NCBI GenBank assembly: GCA_947504185.1 | Contig: CANNGJ010000014.1 | Location: 17,331-81,330 of the forward strand | Reading direction: 5' to 3' | Length of the DNA stretch: 64,000 bases | From: an uncultured Tenacibaculum sp. | GTDB taxonomy: Bacteria > Bacteroidota > Bacteroidia > Flavobacteriales > Flavobacteriaceae | Shown here: one piece after another, positions 26,626-35,768 of the stretch | How positions within the stretch are numbered: position 1 is the first letter of the stretch | Layout: each line of letters starts with the position of its first letter | Notes under the pieces: model-generated | Told to the model about the DNA's origin: nothing | Databases searched by the model: none | Seen by the model: only the letters and a program-made list of their open reading frames with translations | Translations under genes and position numbers: made by a program

Positions 26626-27453
26626 TTATCTCAAATTAAACTTCTGTTGTAATGCCTGTAATTTCTCTTCATCCGACATTGTTTCTTTTGGTGCTGACAT
26701 ACGCTCTTTAATTTCACGTAGTACTTTTTTAGTGTACAATGGAAAGTCGGCATTTTGAATCCAAGCATTATAGCCTGGGTTTTCTTTTAGAACTTCTTCA
26801 ACTGTACGTCCTTTATATTTACCAAAAGAGAAAATTTCTTGATCGTCGTCATTCATTAAAACAAAACCTGCAAAATCCGCTCGTTTACCATGTGTTGAAA
26901 ATTCACTTAATGCATCAACAGTATTTTCTATATCGTCATACTTATCTAACTGAGCTAATAAAATTTCATAGGTAGCATTGGTATCTGCTTCTGCTCCGTG
27001 GGCACCTACTAATTCTTTTCCGCAATAAAATTGATACCCTGCACTTAAAGTTCTTTGTTCTTTTTTATGAAAAATTACCTGAACATCAATCGCTTTTCTA
27101 TTTTTCATATCAAAATCGATACCAGCTCTCATTAATTCTTCTGCCAATAACGGAATATCGAATCGGTTTGAATTGAAACCAGCTAAATCACAACCTTCAA
27201 TCATTTCATTAATTTTAGGTGCTAATTCTTTAAACGTAGGTTCAGTTACTACTTTCTCATTAGTTATTCCGTGAATGTCTGAAGACTCTTTAGGTATTTC
27301 TACTTCTGGATTTACCAACCAAGTTTTACTTTCTTTATTTCCGTTTGGAAACACTTTTAAAATTGATATTTCAACAACTCTATCTTTCGCTATATTTATA
27401 CCTGTCGTTTCTAAATCGAAAAATATAATTGGTTTTGTTAAGTTTAATTCCAT
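26626..27453 (-). CDS. DnaQ-like 3'-5' exonuclease with C-terminal DUF3820-like domain
   Basis: A 275-residue DEDDh exonuclease. Exo I is IIFFDLETTGINIAKDRVVE, Exo II is LAGFNSNRFDIPLLAEEL, and Exo III is the H-x4-D of GAHGAEADTNAT; all four acidic residues and the histidine are present. From about residue 205 comes a short domain IFSFGKYKGRTVEEVLKENP, resembling the DUF3820 (putative quorum-sensing-regulated) module. It may proofread or degrade nucleic acid ends; a polymerase partner is not adjacent. Confidence 0.88.
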   Translation of the reverse strand: MELNLTKPIIFFDLETTGINIAKDRVVEISILKVFPNGNKESKTWLVNPEVEIPKESSDIHGITNEKVVTEPTFKELAPKINEMIEGCDLAGFNSNRFDIPLLAEELMRAGIDFDMKNRKAIDVQVIFHKKEQRTLSAGYQFYCGKELVGAHGAEADTNATYEILLAQLDKYDDIENTVDALSEFSTHGKRADFAGFVLMNDDDQEIFSFGKYKGRTVEEVLKENPGYNAWIQNADFPLYTKKVLREIKERMSAPKETMSDEEKLQALQQKFNLR

Positions 27454-27469
27454 TATTGTTCTTTGGAAA

Positions 27470-28324
27470 TTATTCGTTATTTAATTGAGTTTTAAACTCA
27501 TCTATTTGATCTATTATTTTTGATGAAAGCCTAGGCTCTTTAAAATTGTACTTTTTTAGTTCATCTAATAAAGTCTTTGCCACCAACAACCTTGCCGTAG
27601 GTTTATCATCTGCTGGAACAACATACCAAGGTGCATAATAGGTTGATGTTCTATTCAACAAATCTTCGTAACAATCTTGATATTTATCCCAAAGCTTACG
27701 TTCTTTTAAATCTCCTGCTGAAAATTTCCAGTTTTTTTCAGGAATGTTTAAACGACGTAATAATCTATTTTTCTGTTCATCTTTAGATAAATTTAAAAAG
27801 AACTTTAAAACAATGGTTCCATTATCTGAAATATGCTTTTCAAACTGATTAATTCTATCCATACGTGAATGGTAAAACTCATCATTTAAATCGTCCAAAC
27901 TTTTTACTGTAGGAATATTTTCAGAAAAAACATATTCTGGATGAACCCGGGTCACTAAAACATTCTCATAATGCGTTCTGTTAAAAACTCCTATTTTTCC
28001 TTTTGCAGGCAATGCAATATAATGACGCCATAAGAAATCGTGTTTTAGTTCTAACTCGGTAGGGACTTTAAAACTATGTACTACTACTCCACGTGCATTT
28101 ACATCTTTAAACACTTCACGTATTAAACTATCTTTACCAGCAGTGTCCATTCCTTGTAAGCAAATTAGCACACTATATTTGCCCTCAGCATACATTTTAT
28201 CTTGTAATTCGCTTATTTCTTTCCTAACTTTTTTAAGCTTTTTCTTAGCTTTCTCATCCACAACTTTTGTGATAAAGTCTTTTAAAGTTTTTCCCTCTGA
28301 AAACTTGTAAGTATCCGTATTCAT
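27470..28324 (-). CDS. Polyphosphate kinase 2 family protein
   Basis: A 284-residue PPK2-family phosphotransferase that moves phosphate between polyphosphate and nucleotides. A Walker A-type loop LQGMDTAGKDSLIREVF (about residues 60-75) and a Walker B/lid region FNRTHYENVLVTRVHPEYV are clear, with FLNLSKDEQKNRLLRRL near the lid. I start at the ATG at 28324; the in-frame TTG at 28330 adds only two residues. Class (PPK2-I, II or III) cannot be fixed by eye, though the short N-terminus suits a class III-like or nucleoside-mono/diphosphate enzyme. The neighbouring exonuclease is 16 bases downstream. Confidence 0.9.
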   Translation of the reverse strand: MNTDTYKFSEGKTLKDFITKVVDEKAKKKLKKVRKEISELQDKMYAEGKYSVLICLQGMDTAGKDSLIREVFKDVNARGVVVHSFKVPTELELKHDFLWRHYIALPAKGKIGVFNRTHYENVLVTRVHPEYVFSENIPTVKSLDDLNDEFYHSRMDRINQFEKHISDNGTIVLKFFLNLSKDEQKNRLLRRLNIPEKNWKFSAGDLKERKLWDKYQDCYEDLLNRTSTYYAPWYVVPADDKPTARLLVAKTLLDELKKYNFKEPRLSSKIIDQIDEFKTQLNNE

Positions 28325-28470
28325 ATACAACGCTCATTTATATGATAAAAGTACAAAAAATATCAGCCTTTACTATTGATTTTATCTTGAGAATCATCAA
28401 TTTTTACAATAAACTATTAAATTTTGAAAGAAATTAATTTTAGACTTTTACTTATCTAATATAAACAGAC

Positions 28471-28980
28471 ATGAAGAAAACAGTTATTATACAAGGAAGC
28501 TCGAAAAGCAATGGAAACACTAAAAAAGTAATTGATTACTTAAACACCGATACTAATTTTGATATTATTGATTTGAAAACAAAAAATATTGGTGGGTTTG
28601 AATATGATTTTAGCAACTCAGAAGATGACTTCATACCTTTAATGGAAAATATTATTAATAAGTACGATACTATAATTTTTGCGACTCCTGTATATTGGTA
28701 TTCAATGAGTGGGGCTTTAAAAAACTTCTTTGATCGATTATCTGATTTATTACATTATAAAAAAGAATTAGGTAGAAAGTTAAGAGGGAAAAACATGGCA
28801 ATGATTAGCAACTCTGGTATCAACGATTTAAAAAATGGTTTTGAAATGCCTTTTATTGAGAGCGCTAATTATTTAGGCATGAATTACCTTGGTAGTACTC
28901 ATGGTTGGTTTACCGAAGATGGTACTCAAATTCACCCTGAAGCAAAAAATAAAATTGATTCTTTTAAAAAACTATTTTAA
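28471..28980 (+). CDS. NAD(P)H-dependent oxidoreductase, flavodoxin fold
   Basis: A 169-residue flavodoxin-like reductase. The FMN phosphate loop is IIQGSSKSNGNTKKVI at the N-terminus, and the isoalloxazine-binding stretch is FATPVYWYSMSGALKNFFDR. It probably reduces flavin, a quinone or a nitro compound with NAD(P)H. It converges with the LytTR regulator gene, with the two TAA stops overlapping in 28977-28980. Confidence 0.85.
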   Translation: MKKTVIIQGSSKSNGNTKKVIDYLNTDTNFDIIDLKTKNIGGFEYDFSNSEDDFIPLMENIINKYDTIIFATPVYWYSMSGALKNFFDRLSDLLHYKKELGRKLRGKNMAMISNSGINDLKNGFEMPFIESANYLGMNYLGSTHGWFTEDGTQIHPEAKNKIDSFKKLF

Positions 28981-29732
28981 TCAATCCAATTTTTAAAGTC
29001 TTTTACACGCTCTCTACTTACAATAATTTCATCTGCATCGTAAGAATGTAGTTTTAATTGTAAACGAGAGTTTGTATAAGAAACAATGTCTTTTATTGCA
29101 TTTATATGCACAATGAAGGTACGATTTACTCTAAAAAATTGCTCAGGATCTAATTGATCTTGCCAATGCTCTAAAGAATTATCTATTAAATAATTTCTAT
29201 TTAAATTTGTTTGAATATAGGTTGCTTTATTTTCAGAATAAAAGCATTCAATCTCATCAACATGAATAATTTTTATATGCTGCCCAATTTTAATCGTGAA
29301 TCGTTTTTTAAACTTGCGATCTATTGGATTGATTAACAACTTGCGTATATCATCAATATTCACCTGTAAATCGGCTTGTTTTGGCTGATTGTCTTTAAAC
29401 TTATCTACTGCAACTTTTAATTCATCTTCATCAATTGGTTTTAGTAAATAATCAATGGAGTTCAACTTAAAAGCTTTTAATGCGTACTCATCATAAGCTG
29501 TAGTAAAAATGATTGCCGACTTCACTTCAATCTCTTCAAAAATCTCAAAAGAAAGCCCATCGGATAATTGAATATCAAGAAATATTAAGTCTGGATGTTG
29601 ATTATTTTGAAACCAATTAATCGATTCTTCTACCGAATGTAACATGGTATTAACTTCTATATCTAATTCAGCTAACATTCTACTTAATCTTCTTGCTGCT
29701 GGTTTCTCGTCTTCAATAATTATTACGTTCAT
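28977..29732 (-). CDS. LytTR-family response regulator
   Basis: A 251-residue response regulator. The receiver domain (residues 1-120) has the acidic pair in NVIIIEDEKPAARRL, the phospho-acceptor Asp in DLIFLDIQLSDG, and the conserved Thr/Lys in IIFTTAYDEYALKAF and YLLKPID. The LytTR DNA-binding domain spans about 145-250 (ECFYSENKATYIQT, FFRVNRTFIVHINAI). I start at the ATG at 29732, four codons into the longest frame. It is the last gene of the operon with the LytS-type kinase and the 2TM proteins. Confidence 0.93.
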   Translation of the reverse strand: MNVIIIEDEKPAARRLSRMLAELDIEVNTMLHSVEESINWFQNNQHPDLIFLDIQLSDGLSFEIFEEIEVKSAIIFTTAYDEYALKAFKLNSIDYLLKPIDEDELKVAVDKFKDNQPKQADLQVNIDDIRKLLINPIDRKFKKRFTIKIGQHIKIIHVDEIECFYSENKATYIQTNLNRNYLIDNSLEHWQDQLDPEQFFRVNRTFIVHINAIKDIVSYTNSRLQLKLHSYDADEIIVSRERVKDFKNWID

Positions 29733-29744
29733 TATAGCTTTCAA

Positions 29745-30071
29745 TTAATTTTTATTCATGTATTCTTTAATCTTACGCTCTTCCCAATCTTTACTAAATA
29801 GGTTTACAATATCAAATGTACTAATCGCATGAAAAATAACAATTAATCCCCACCAAAAAAACAATCTATAATTACTGATATCTGTTAGAGCTTCTATTAA
29901 AGAATCTCCATACTGAACATCTTTATATATTCTTCTACCGATAAAAAATAAGTTAACTAATATATATACTACCAAATGCTTGTAAAAGCTTTTAATATCT
30001 TCTATTCTCTTTTTTGCTTTAATATATTTCTCTGAATTACTTTTTGATTCCATCGTATTATTCATTTTCAT
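29745..30071 (-). CDS. 2TM-domain protein 4 (last in array)
   Basis: A 108-residue membrane protein: an N-terminal helix with KRIEDIKSFYKHLVVYILVN, two membrane segments (about residues 32-48 and 70-90), and a C-terminal box DWEERKIKEYMNKN. This is the 2TM domain pattern found as a partner or part of Bacteroidota LytS-type kinases. It overlaps the previous 2TM gene by 14 bases. Probable role is membrane sensing or scaffolding for the kinase; unproven. Confidence 0.85.
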   Translation of the reverse strand: MKMNNTMESKSNSEKYIKAKKRIEDIKSFYKHLVVYILVNLFFIGRRIYKDVQYGDSLIEALTDISNYRLFFWWGLIVIFHAISTFDIVNLFSKDWEERKIKEYMNKN

Positions 30072-30381
30072 TCATAAATTCTTTAATTTTCTTTTGCTCC
30101 CAATTATCAATAAAAGGAATTTTATACTTAAAAGCATATATACCTTGAATTACAATTACCACAAACCAGATAAGGGCATTTACCCAAATATTTGCTCTCG
30201 CCCATTTTAAAGTTTTTGGATTGTGAAGATGGTTCTCAAAAAAATTAAATATAGTATTAGAAAACAACAGTAATAGTAACATTATAATTACAAATACTTG
30301 TAAATGGTTATAAAAGTTTCGTTGCTTTTTTATTCTCTTTTTTATTTCGAGATATTTAGCTTCTTTCATTTTTTCCTTCAT
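30058..30381 (-). CDS. 2TM-domain protein 3
   Basis: A 107-residue protein with the same plan: KKQRNFYNHLQVFVIIMLLL leading into membrane segment 1, a second segment near residues 70-87, then NWEQKKIKEFMNENE. It is the most diverged free-standing copy, with an IFNFFENHLHNPKTLKWAR loop between the segments. It overlaps the upstream gene by 26 bases if the first ATG is used, or 14 if the ATG at 30369 is used. Confidence 0.84.
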   Translation of the reverse strand: MKEKMKEAKYLEIKKRIKKQRNFYNHLQVFVIIMLLLLLFSNTIFNFFENHLHNPKTLKWARANIWVNALIWFVVIVIQGIYAFKYKIPFIDNWEQKKIKEFMNENE

Positions 30382-30685
30382 TTAAATATTCTTGAATTTT
30401 TCTTTTTTCCCAATCCGATCCCATAAAGAAGTTAAAACCAAAAGCTTTAAAAGCATGTAATAACATTGGAACTCCCCATAAAAACCATAAAGCCAAAGTA
30501 TTTAAATCGAAAAACGCTTCTTGAAAAGTTTCTCCATTATCCATATTACGGATTACTTTACTTATAGATAGTATCATGTTAACTACTAAATAAACTGCAA
30601 AATGTGTATAGAAACTTTTTAAAACTTCTACTTTCTTTTTAGCTCGCATAAATTTTTGTTCTTCTAAATTATTATCCAATTCCAT
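30356..30685 (-). CDS. 2TM-domain protein 2
   Basis: A 109-residue protein. KKVEVLKSFYTHFAVYLVVN precedes membrane segment 1; LALWFLWGVPMLLHAFKAFG is segment 2; the end is SDWEKRKIQEYLNEGK. It is tightly packed in the operon, 3 bases after the previous stop. Confidence 0.85.
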   Translation of the reverse strand: MELDNNLEEQKFMRAKKKVEVLKSFYTHFAVYLVVNMILSISKVIRNMDNGETFQEAFFDLNTLALWFLWGVPMLLHAFKAFGFNFFMGSDWEKRKIQEYLNEGKNERS

Positions 30686-30688
30686 AAT

Positions 30689-31027
30689 TTAAAACCTATC
30701 ATTATTCATGTATTCCTTAATCTTTCGATCTTCCCAATCTTTACCGAAAAAGACATTTGTACCAAAGGCGCCAACCCAATGAAAAAATAAACCAATACCC
30801 CAAAATACCCAGGTAGCATAAACTCCAAAATTAGTTATTGCTTCATTAAAACTATCTCCGTCCTCACTCATCAATCCATAAACAATAACACAACTTATAA
30901 ATATGTTTACAATTATATAAGAAGCTAAATGCCAATAAAAACCTTTTATTTTTTCAACGCGTTTTTTAGCTAGCAAATACCTATGCTCTTCTGAGTAATT
31001 GTTTTCTGAATTATCTATTCTTTTCAT
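30689..31027 (-). CDS. 2TM-domain protein 1
   Basis: A 112-residue protein. KKRVEKIKGFYWHLASYIIV leads into segment 1; ATWVFWGIGLFFHWVGAFGT is segment 2; the end is KDWEDRKIKEYMNNDRF. It starts one base after the kinase stop codon. Confidence 0.86.
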   Translation of the reverse strand: MKRIDNSENNYSEEHRYLLAKKRVEKIKGFYWHLASYIIVNIFISCVIVYGLMSEDGDSFNEAITNFGVYATWVFWGIGLFFHWVGAFGTNVFFGKDWEDRKIKEYMNNDRF

Positions 31028-31028
31028 T

Positions 31029-32390
31029 TTAATTATATCCTTTTTTATTATCTTCTTCCATCATCTGTTTTATTTTCTTTTCTTCCCAGTTTTTACCCAA
31101 AAACAAATTATAGTTATTTGTTTCTAAGTAATGAAACACTAAACCGATTCCCCATCCAAATATTGGAAACCAAAACCAATGAAATTGTGGCGAAAACTTT
31201 AAGTTTATAAATATTAAGAATGGTATTACCATACAGTAAGCTGCTAAGTTTTGATAGAATTCTTTTAATTTCTCAACTCTTTCTACAGCCTTAACATATT
31301 TGCTGTTCTCTAAATTATTTGTATCAAATGACATATTATTTGTTTTTGTTAACAGTGGTAAACTCACTGTAAATATTTTGTTATTGTTTGTTATTTCAAC
31401 ATTTCTACTGGTAATTAAACCATAACGATCTGCTATATTTCTTAACCCTACCTTTGTACTTTTCCCTATTGTTTCTTTAGGGTTGATGTTGTTTTGTATT
31501 TGTAAAAAACCATCTTCTTCAAAAATATTTATCTCTAAAGGCTTTGTAGACGAAACCACATTATGCTTTACTGCGTTTTCTAATAATAACTGAAGAGATA
31601 ATGGCACTATTTTTAAATCAGAATTACTAACCTCAACTGGAATATTAAATTTCACCGCATCTTCAAATCTCATCTGTAATAATTCCATATAAGTTCTAGC
31701 AAACTTTAACTCTTCCTCTAACGGAATTAACTCTTTATTTCTTTGCTCTAAAACATATCTATAAATCTTAGATAATTTAGTAGTGAACTTTTCCGCTTGA
31801 TTTGGGTTTTCACCAATCAATGAAGTCAACACATTTAAACTATTGAATAAAAAATGTGGATCAATTTGACTTTTTAAAGTTTCAAATTTTGCTGTTTCTG
31901 TTTTTGCTACTATTTCATGCTGTGTAGTTTCTTGTTTTACTGACTTCTTCCATTCTAACATAAAACCTTTAGCATGAAAAAAAGTAGCAACGCCCAAAGA
32001 AATAACAACCCCGAATAGTATAGAATAAATTACCTTTTCTTTACCTAGTACAGATAAATCATAATTAAAAATCACAACATACTGCACAAAATGAATAAAT
32101 AATACTGCTATAATTGTAAAAATAATCGTGCTAATAATACCAGCCCAAACTCTCTGATTAGTTTCTGTAACCCAATTCCATTTTGTATCCAAGTAGCTAT
32201 TTATAATCCCATTACCTATACCTAAGATAAACGAATACATTGCAGAAATTAAAAACACATAACCTGCACCTTTAAGGGTAAAATTTTGATTAATTAAAGT
32301 AAATAATACTCCAAAAATTAAGGTTATTTTTAAACAAACCCATAAGTCATTTTTTAAACTTTTAAAAATGTACTTTTCTGATGTTCTCAT
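31029..32390 (-). CDS. LytS-type sensor histidine kinase with C-terminal 2TM domain
   Basis: A 453-residue kinase. Four membrane segments lie in residues about 18-145. The His_kinase domain has the phospho-acceptor in LKSQIDPHFLFNSLNVLTSL, and the ATPase domain has the N-box LLLENAVKHNVV and the G-box GLRNIADRYG. A complete 2TM domain is fused after residue 360 (ERVEKLKEFYQNLAAYC ... NWEEKKIKQMMEED), so the kinase has six membrane segments in two blocks. It heads the operon with four free-standing 2TM proteins and the LytTR regulator. The input signal is unknown. Confidence 0.92.
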   Translation of the reverse strand: MRTSEKYIFKSLKNDLWVCLKITLIFGVLFTLINQNFTLKGAGYVFLISAMYSFILGIGNGIINSYLDTKWNWVTETNQRVWAGIISTIIFTIIAVLFIHFVQYVVIFNYDLSVLGKEKVIYSILFGVVISLGVATFFHAKGFMLEWKKSVKQETTQHEIVAKTETAKFETLKSQIDPHFLFNSLNVLTSLIGENPNQAEKFTTKLSKIYRYVLEQRNKELIPLEEELKFARTYMELLQMRFEDAVKFNIPVEVSNSDLKIVPLSLQLLLENAVKHNVVSSTKPLEINIFEEDGFLQIQNNINPKETIGKSTKVGLRNIADRYGLITSRNVEITNNNKIFTVSLPLLTKTNNMSFDTNNLENSKYVKAVERVEKLKEFYQNLAAYCMVIPFLIFINLKFSPQFHWFWFPIFGWGIGLVFHYLETNNYNLFLGKNWEEKKIKQMMEEDNKKGYN

Positions 32391-32401
32391 TCGTTTGATT
32401 T

Positions 32402-32818
32402 CTAAAATTTGATTTCTAAAGATACATCTTTATCAGCAACTAAAAACTTAATTTGATCATACATCGGAGGCCCAAAACGATTTATATTATTAGTTGAAAC
32501 TCCATAATCCTCCGTTGACATTCCGTTAGGCTGAAAATCCATTTTATCATTATTATTTTTATCATGAAAGCAAATAACAGCATACTCTCCATTTGGGACA
32601 TCTTCAAAAACAACCTCACTTTTTCCTTCTTTAATTATTGATGATTTTGCTTGGATTGGCTTCATTCTAAAATTCTCTTCGTTACACAAAGCATAACTTA
32701 CTTTTCCAGTATCAGATGTTACGTTTACAACAGTTGCTGTTATTGTTTTATTTTGAGCTGTTAATTTTCCAGCTATAAAAAATGAACTCACCATTAAAAT
32801 TGTTATTAAAAATTTCAT
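32402..32818 (-). CDS. DUF2141 secreted protein
   Basis: A 138-residue exported protein; I start it at the ATG at 32818, which gives a signal peptide MKFLITILMVSSFFIAGKLT. The mature part matches DUF2141: KVSYALCNEENF, NGEYAVICFHDKNNNDKMDF and RFGPPMYDQIKF. The DKNNNDKMD stretch is an EF-hand-like, possibly Ca-binding loop. It lies 11 bases upstream of the kinase gene and is probably the first gene of that operon. Confidence 0.82.
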   Translation of the reverse strand: MKFLITILMVSSFFIAGKLTAQNKTITATVVNVTSDTGKVSYALCNEENFRMKPIQAKSSIIKEGKSEVVFEDVPNGEYAVICFHDKNNNDKMDFQPNGMSTEDYGVSTNNINRFGPPMYDQIKFLVADKDVSLEIKF

Positions 32819-32927
32819 CTCTTTTGTTTTATTGATTAAACACACTACAAATATCCTGTAGAAACAAGGGTTTTAAAACTAAATATAACCGAACTGTATT
32901 TTTTTTAGGATGAACTGTAACAATTTG

Positions 32928-32935
32928 TATTTTTG
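32928..32935 (+). promoter_or_regulatory. -7 box of the ECF sigma operon
   Basis: TATTTTTG matches TAnnTTTG, 34 bases before the GTG start at 32970. Confidence 0.5.
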
Positions 32936-32969
32936 AGCTACTTATAAAATATCAACTGTATCAAGCTTA

Positions 32970-33464
32970 GTGGAAAAGGAATTAGAAAATAAATTTTTAA
33001 CCGATTTCGAAACTAATCAAAACATTGTGCATAAGGTGTGTAGAATTTACACGACCAACCAAGATGCTCATAACGATTTGTTTCAAGAGATCACAATTCA
33101 GCTATGGAAAAACTATAGTAAGTTTAGAGGTGATGCAAAATTTAGTACTTGGATGTATAGGGTTGCTCTAAATACAGCAATCTCATTATATAGAAAATCT
33201 ACAAGAACTGTAAAGACTCAAGATATTACCGACTATTCTTTTAAAATTAAGGCTGAAGATTATGATGAAACCGAAGAGTTGCAATTAAAAGCACTATACA
33301 ACGCTATTCGTAAATTAAATGACATTGATAAAGCTTTGATTTTTTTATACCTAGAAGATAAGCCTTATAAAGAAATTTCAGCAACCTTAGGTATAAGTGA
33401 AGTAAATGCTCGTGTAAAAATGAATAGAGCAAAAGATAAATTAAAAAAAGTATTAAACCCATAA
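32970..33464 (+). CDS. ECF-type RNA polymerase sigma factor
   Basis: A 164-residue sigma-70 family protein with regions 2 and 4 only. Region 2 includes AHNDLFQEITIQLWKNYSKF and FSTWMYRVALNTAISLYRK; region 4 includes LEDKPYKEISATLGISEVNA. It starts at GTG (32970) with the -7 box at 32928. It is followed after 3 bases by a membrane protein gene likely to encode its partner, and is divergent from the LytS/LytTR operon. Confidence 0.92.
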   Translation: MEKELENKFLTDFETNQNIVHKVCRIYTTNQDAHNDLFQEITIQLWKNYSKFRGDAKFSTWMYRVALNTAISLYRKSTRTVKTQDITDYSFKIKAEDYDETEELQLKALYNAIRKLNDIDKALIFLYLEDKPYKEISATLGISEVNARVKMNRAKDKLKKVLNP

Positions 33465-33467
33465 CAT

Positions 33468-34118
33468 ATGGATTTAGATAAATATAAAAAAGCTTGGGAT
33501 AATCAACCAGAAGAGACTAATATGGTCTCTAAAATTGATATTTATAAAATGGCGCACTCAAAATCGTCATCAATCGTAAAATGGATTTTTATAATAGGAA
33601 TATTAGAATTAATCTTTTGGGCTAGTATAAACTTATTTTTTACTGGAAACTCTTATGCAGAAGTATATGAAGAATTACATCTTAATACAATTGTAAAATT
33701 AAGTGTTTACTTTCATTACGTGGCAATTGTTCTTTTCTTAATCCTTTTTTATAAAAACTATAGGTCAATTTCTATTTCCGACAGCACAAAAAAACTAATA
33801 AATAAAATTTTAAGCACTCGAAAGACAGTAAAATATTATGTATACTTTAATTTAGGGTACATGGTTTTAGCTAATATTGTTGTAATGTGTTTTATTTTTT
33901 CTGATTTAGATGGATTAATCGAATATTATAAAAATCATGGTATAAATACTCCTACTGATAAAAACCAGTTACTTATTTCACTTATAATAGCAATGGTGAT
34001 TATGCTTGGGTTCATGTTTTTAATTTTATGGTTATTCTACAAGGTCGTTTACGGCTCATTACTTAAAAAACTAAACAAAAATTATAAAGAGTTGAGTAAA
34101 TTAGAAGACCTTAATTAA
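33468..34118 (+). CDS. Membrane protein paired with the sigma factor (possible anti-sigma)
   Basis: A 216-residue protein: a cytoplasmic N-terminus of about 38 residues beginning MDLDKYKKAWDNQPEE, then four membrane segments (about 40-58, 80-97, 120-140 and 165-190). It has no zinc-binding anti-sigma motif (HxxxCxxC). The short N-terminus, tight linkage to a sigma gene and W-x-x-Q start are typical of uncharacterised sigma partners in flavobacteria, so an anti-sigma role is likely but not shown. Confidence 0.72.
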   Translation: MDLDKYKKAWDNQPEETNMVSKIDIYKMAHSKSSSIVKWIFIIGILELIFWASINLFFTGNSYAEVYEELHLNTIVKLSVYFHYVAIVLFLILFYKNYRSISISDSTKKLINKILSTRKTVKYYVYFNLGYMVLANIVVMCFIFSDLDGLIEYYKNHGINTPTDKNQLLISLIIAMVIMLGFMFLILWLFYKVVYGSLLKKLNKNYKELSKLEDLN

Positions 34119-34207
34119 TTATAGTTCTTCTAGTTATTTCAACATTTACTTTTCATTAGCAAATGATTATTAATTGATTAACATGTTTTTTATTCAAAAA
34201 AATAATT

Positions 34208-34215
34208 TACATTTG
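34208..34215 (+). promoter_or_regulatory. -7 box of the small outer-membrane protein gene
   Basis: TACATTTG matches TAnnTTTG, 20 bases before the ATG at 34236. Confidence 0.5.
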
Positions 34216-34235
34216 GTTACTTAAACTCATTTTTC

Positions 34236-34718
34236 ATGAAAAGAATAATACCTCTCTGCTTATTTTTTTGTTCTATTTCAATATTTTCTCAAGAGGATAA
34301 TTTCTGGGACAATGTTAGATTTGGTGGTGGCTTTGGTTTTAGTTTTGGATCAAATGCCACAACACTGTCTATTTCACCTAGCGCTGTTTATGATTTTAGC
34401 GAAGAGTTTTCAATTGGTGGTAGCATAGGCTATTTATATAATAAAAGTGAAAATTATAGCGCTAATGTATATTCTGCAAGTGTTATTACTTTATATAGAC
34501 CTATTCGCTCAGTTGAATTTTCTGGTGAGTTACTACAATCTTATGTAAATAAAACTGCTGGTTCTATTGAAGATAATTATAGCTATCCATCTTTAAATAT
34601 TGGAGCAGCCTACATTACAGGAAAAATTACTTTTGGAGTTCAGTATGATTTATTGTACAAAGAAAATAAAAGTATTTATGCCAATGCCTTTTCTCCTTTC
34701 ATAAGAGTACTTTTCTAA
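34236..34718 (+). CDS. Small outer-membrane beta-barrel protein
   Basis: A 160-residue protein with a signal peptide (CSISIFSQ end, about residue 19). The mature part alternates in about eight beta strands ([40 protein letters not shown]) and ends in FIRVLF with a terminal aromatic, as barrel proteins do. It resembles OmpW/OprD-like or alpha-2 type small barrels in size, but I do not recognise a named family. It converges with the aldolase gene with a 4-base overlap. Confidence 0.7.
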   Translation: MKRIIPLCLFFCSISIFSQEDNFWDNVRFGGGFGFSFGSNATTLSISPSAVYDFSEEFSIGGSIGYLYNKSENYSANVYSASVITLYRPIRSVEFSGELLQSYVNKTAGSIEDNYSYPSLNIGAAYITGKITFGVQYDLLYKENKSIYANAFSPFIRVLF

Positions 34719-35734
34719 AAATTTTTAAGTTCTTTTTTTAATTTAACTAACATTTCATTAGTAAAATCTAAATGAGTTACGATACGTATTTTACCATCTC
34801 CCATTGAGATTAACAAAATACCTTTTGCTTCCATCTTTTTGATAAAATCCATCGAATCGATATCATCATTCACATAAAAAATAATGATATTCGTTTCTAT
34901 AGGCTCCACTTTTTTTACATAAGAACAAGTTTCTAAAACAACTCCTATTTCTTTTGCCTTTTGATGATCTTCTGCTAAACGTTTTACCTGATTCTCTAAG
35001 GCATATATTCCTGCTGCTGCTAAAAAACCTGCTTGACGCATTCCTCCTCCAAATAATTTACGAACACGTAATGCTTTTTCCATATGTTCTTTAGTACCTA
35101 TTAAAATTGAACCTACTGGCGCTCCTAATCCTTTAGACAAACAAATAGAAATAGTATCAAACAATTCTCCGTATTGTTCTGGAGTTTCATTTTTAGCGAC
35201 TAGTGCGTTAAACAATCGTGCTCCATCTAAATGAAAAGCCAAATCATTATTTCGCGCTATTTTTTCAATCTTTTTTAATTCTTCAAAATCCCAACAAGCT
35301 CCACCACCTTTATTGGTTGTATTTTCAATACAAATTAAACGATTAAACGGAACATGAATATCTCCTCTACCTATAACAGCTTTTTGTAATTGATCTGCTG
35401 TAAACATTCCTCTATCTCCATCAATTAAATGAGACGTAACTCCTGAATTAAAAGCGGCTCCTCCACCTTCAAAATTGTATACGTGTGCCCATTTATCACA
35501 AAACATTTTATCTCCAGGTTGCGTATGTATTTTAATAGCTACTTGATTCGCCATCGTACCTGAAGGAAAAAATAATGCTGCTTCCATTCCAAACATTTTA
35601 GCAACCTTCTCTTGTAATAAGTTTACTGTTGGATCTGCACCAAAAACATCATCTCCAACCTCAGCATTCATCATGGCTTCTAACATTCCTTTTATTGGCT
35701 TTGTAACTGTATCGCTTATTAAGTTTATTTCCAT
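34715..35734 (-). CDS. ltaE: Low-specificity L-threonine aldolase
   Basis: A PLP enzyme of fold type I that cleaves L-threonine/allo-threonine to glycine and acetaldehyde. The 339 residues fit the family. The start [20 protein letters not shown] and [16 protein letters not shown] are family hallmarks, [14 protein letters not shown] contains the PLP-stacking Asp/Arg, and the Schiff-base lysine is in [14 protein letters not shown]. It is divergent from prfB with only 34 bases between starts, so their promoters must overlap. Confidence 0.94.
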   Translation of the reverse strand: MEINLISDTVTKPIKGMLEAMMNAEVGDDVFGADPTVNLLQEKVAKMFGMEAALFFPSGTMANQVAIKIHTQPGDKMFCDKWAHVYNFEGGGAAFNSGVTSHLIDGDRGMFTADQLQKAVIGRGDIHVPFNRLICIENTTNKGGGACWDFEELKKIEKIARNNDLAFHLDGARLFNALVAKNETPEQYGELFDTISICLSKGLGAPVGSILIGTKEHMEKALRVRKLFGGGMRQAGFLAAAGIYALENQVKRLAEDHQKAKEIGVVLETCSYVKKVEPIETNIIIFYVNDDIDSMDFIKKMEAKGILLISMGDGKIRIVTHLDFTNEMLVKLKKELKNF

Positions 35735-35756
35735 TTCTATCTACGATTTTAAAATG

Positions 35757-35764
35757 TATTTTTG
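35757..35764 (+). promoter_or_regulatory. -7 box four bases before the prfB ATG
   Basis: TATTTTTG matches TAnnTTTG and ends 4 bases before the ATG at 35769, so the prfB mRNA may be leaderless. Confidence 0.5.
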
Positions 35765-35768
35765 TTCT

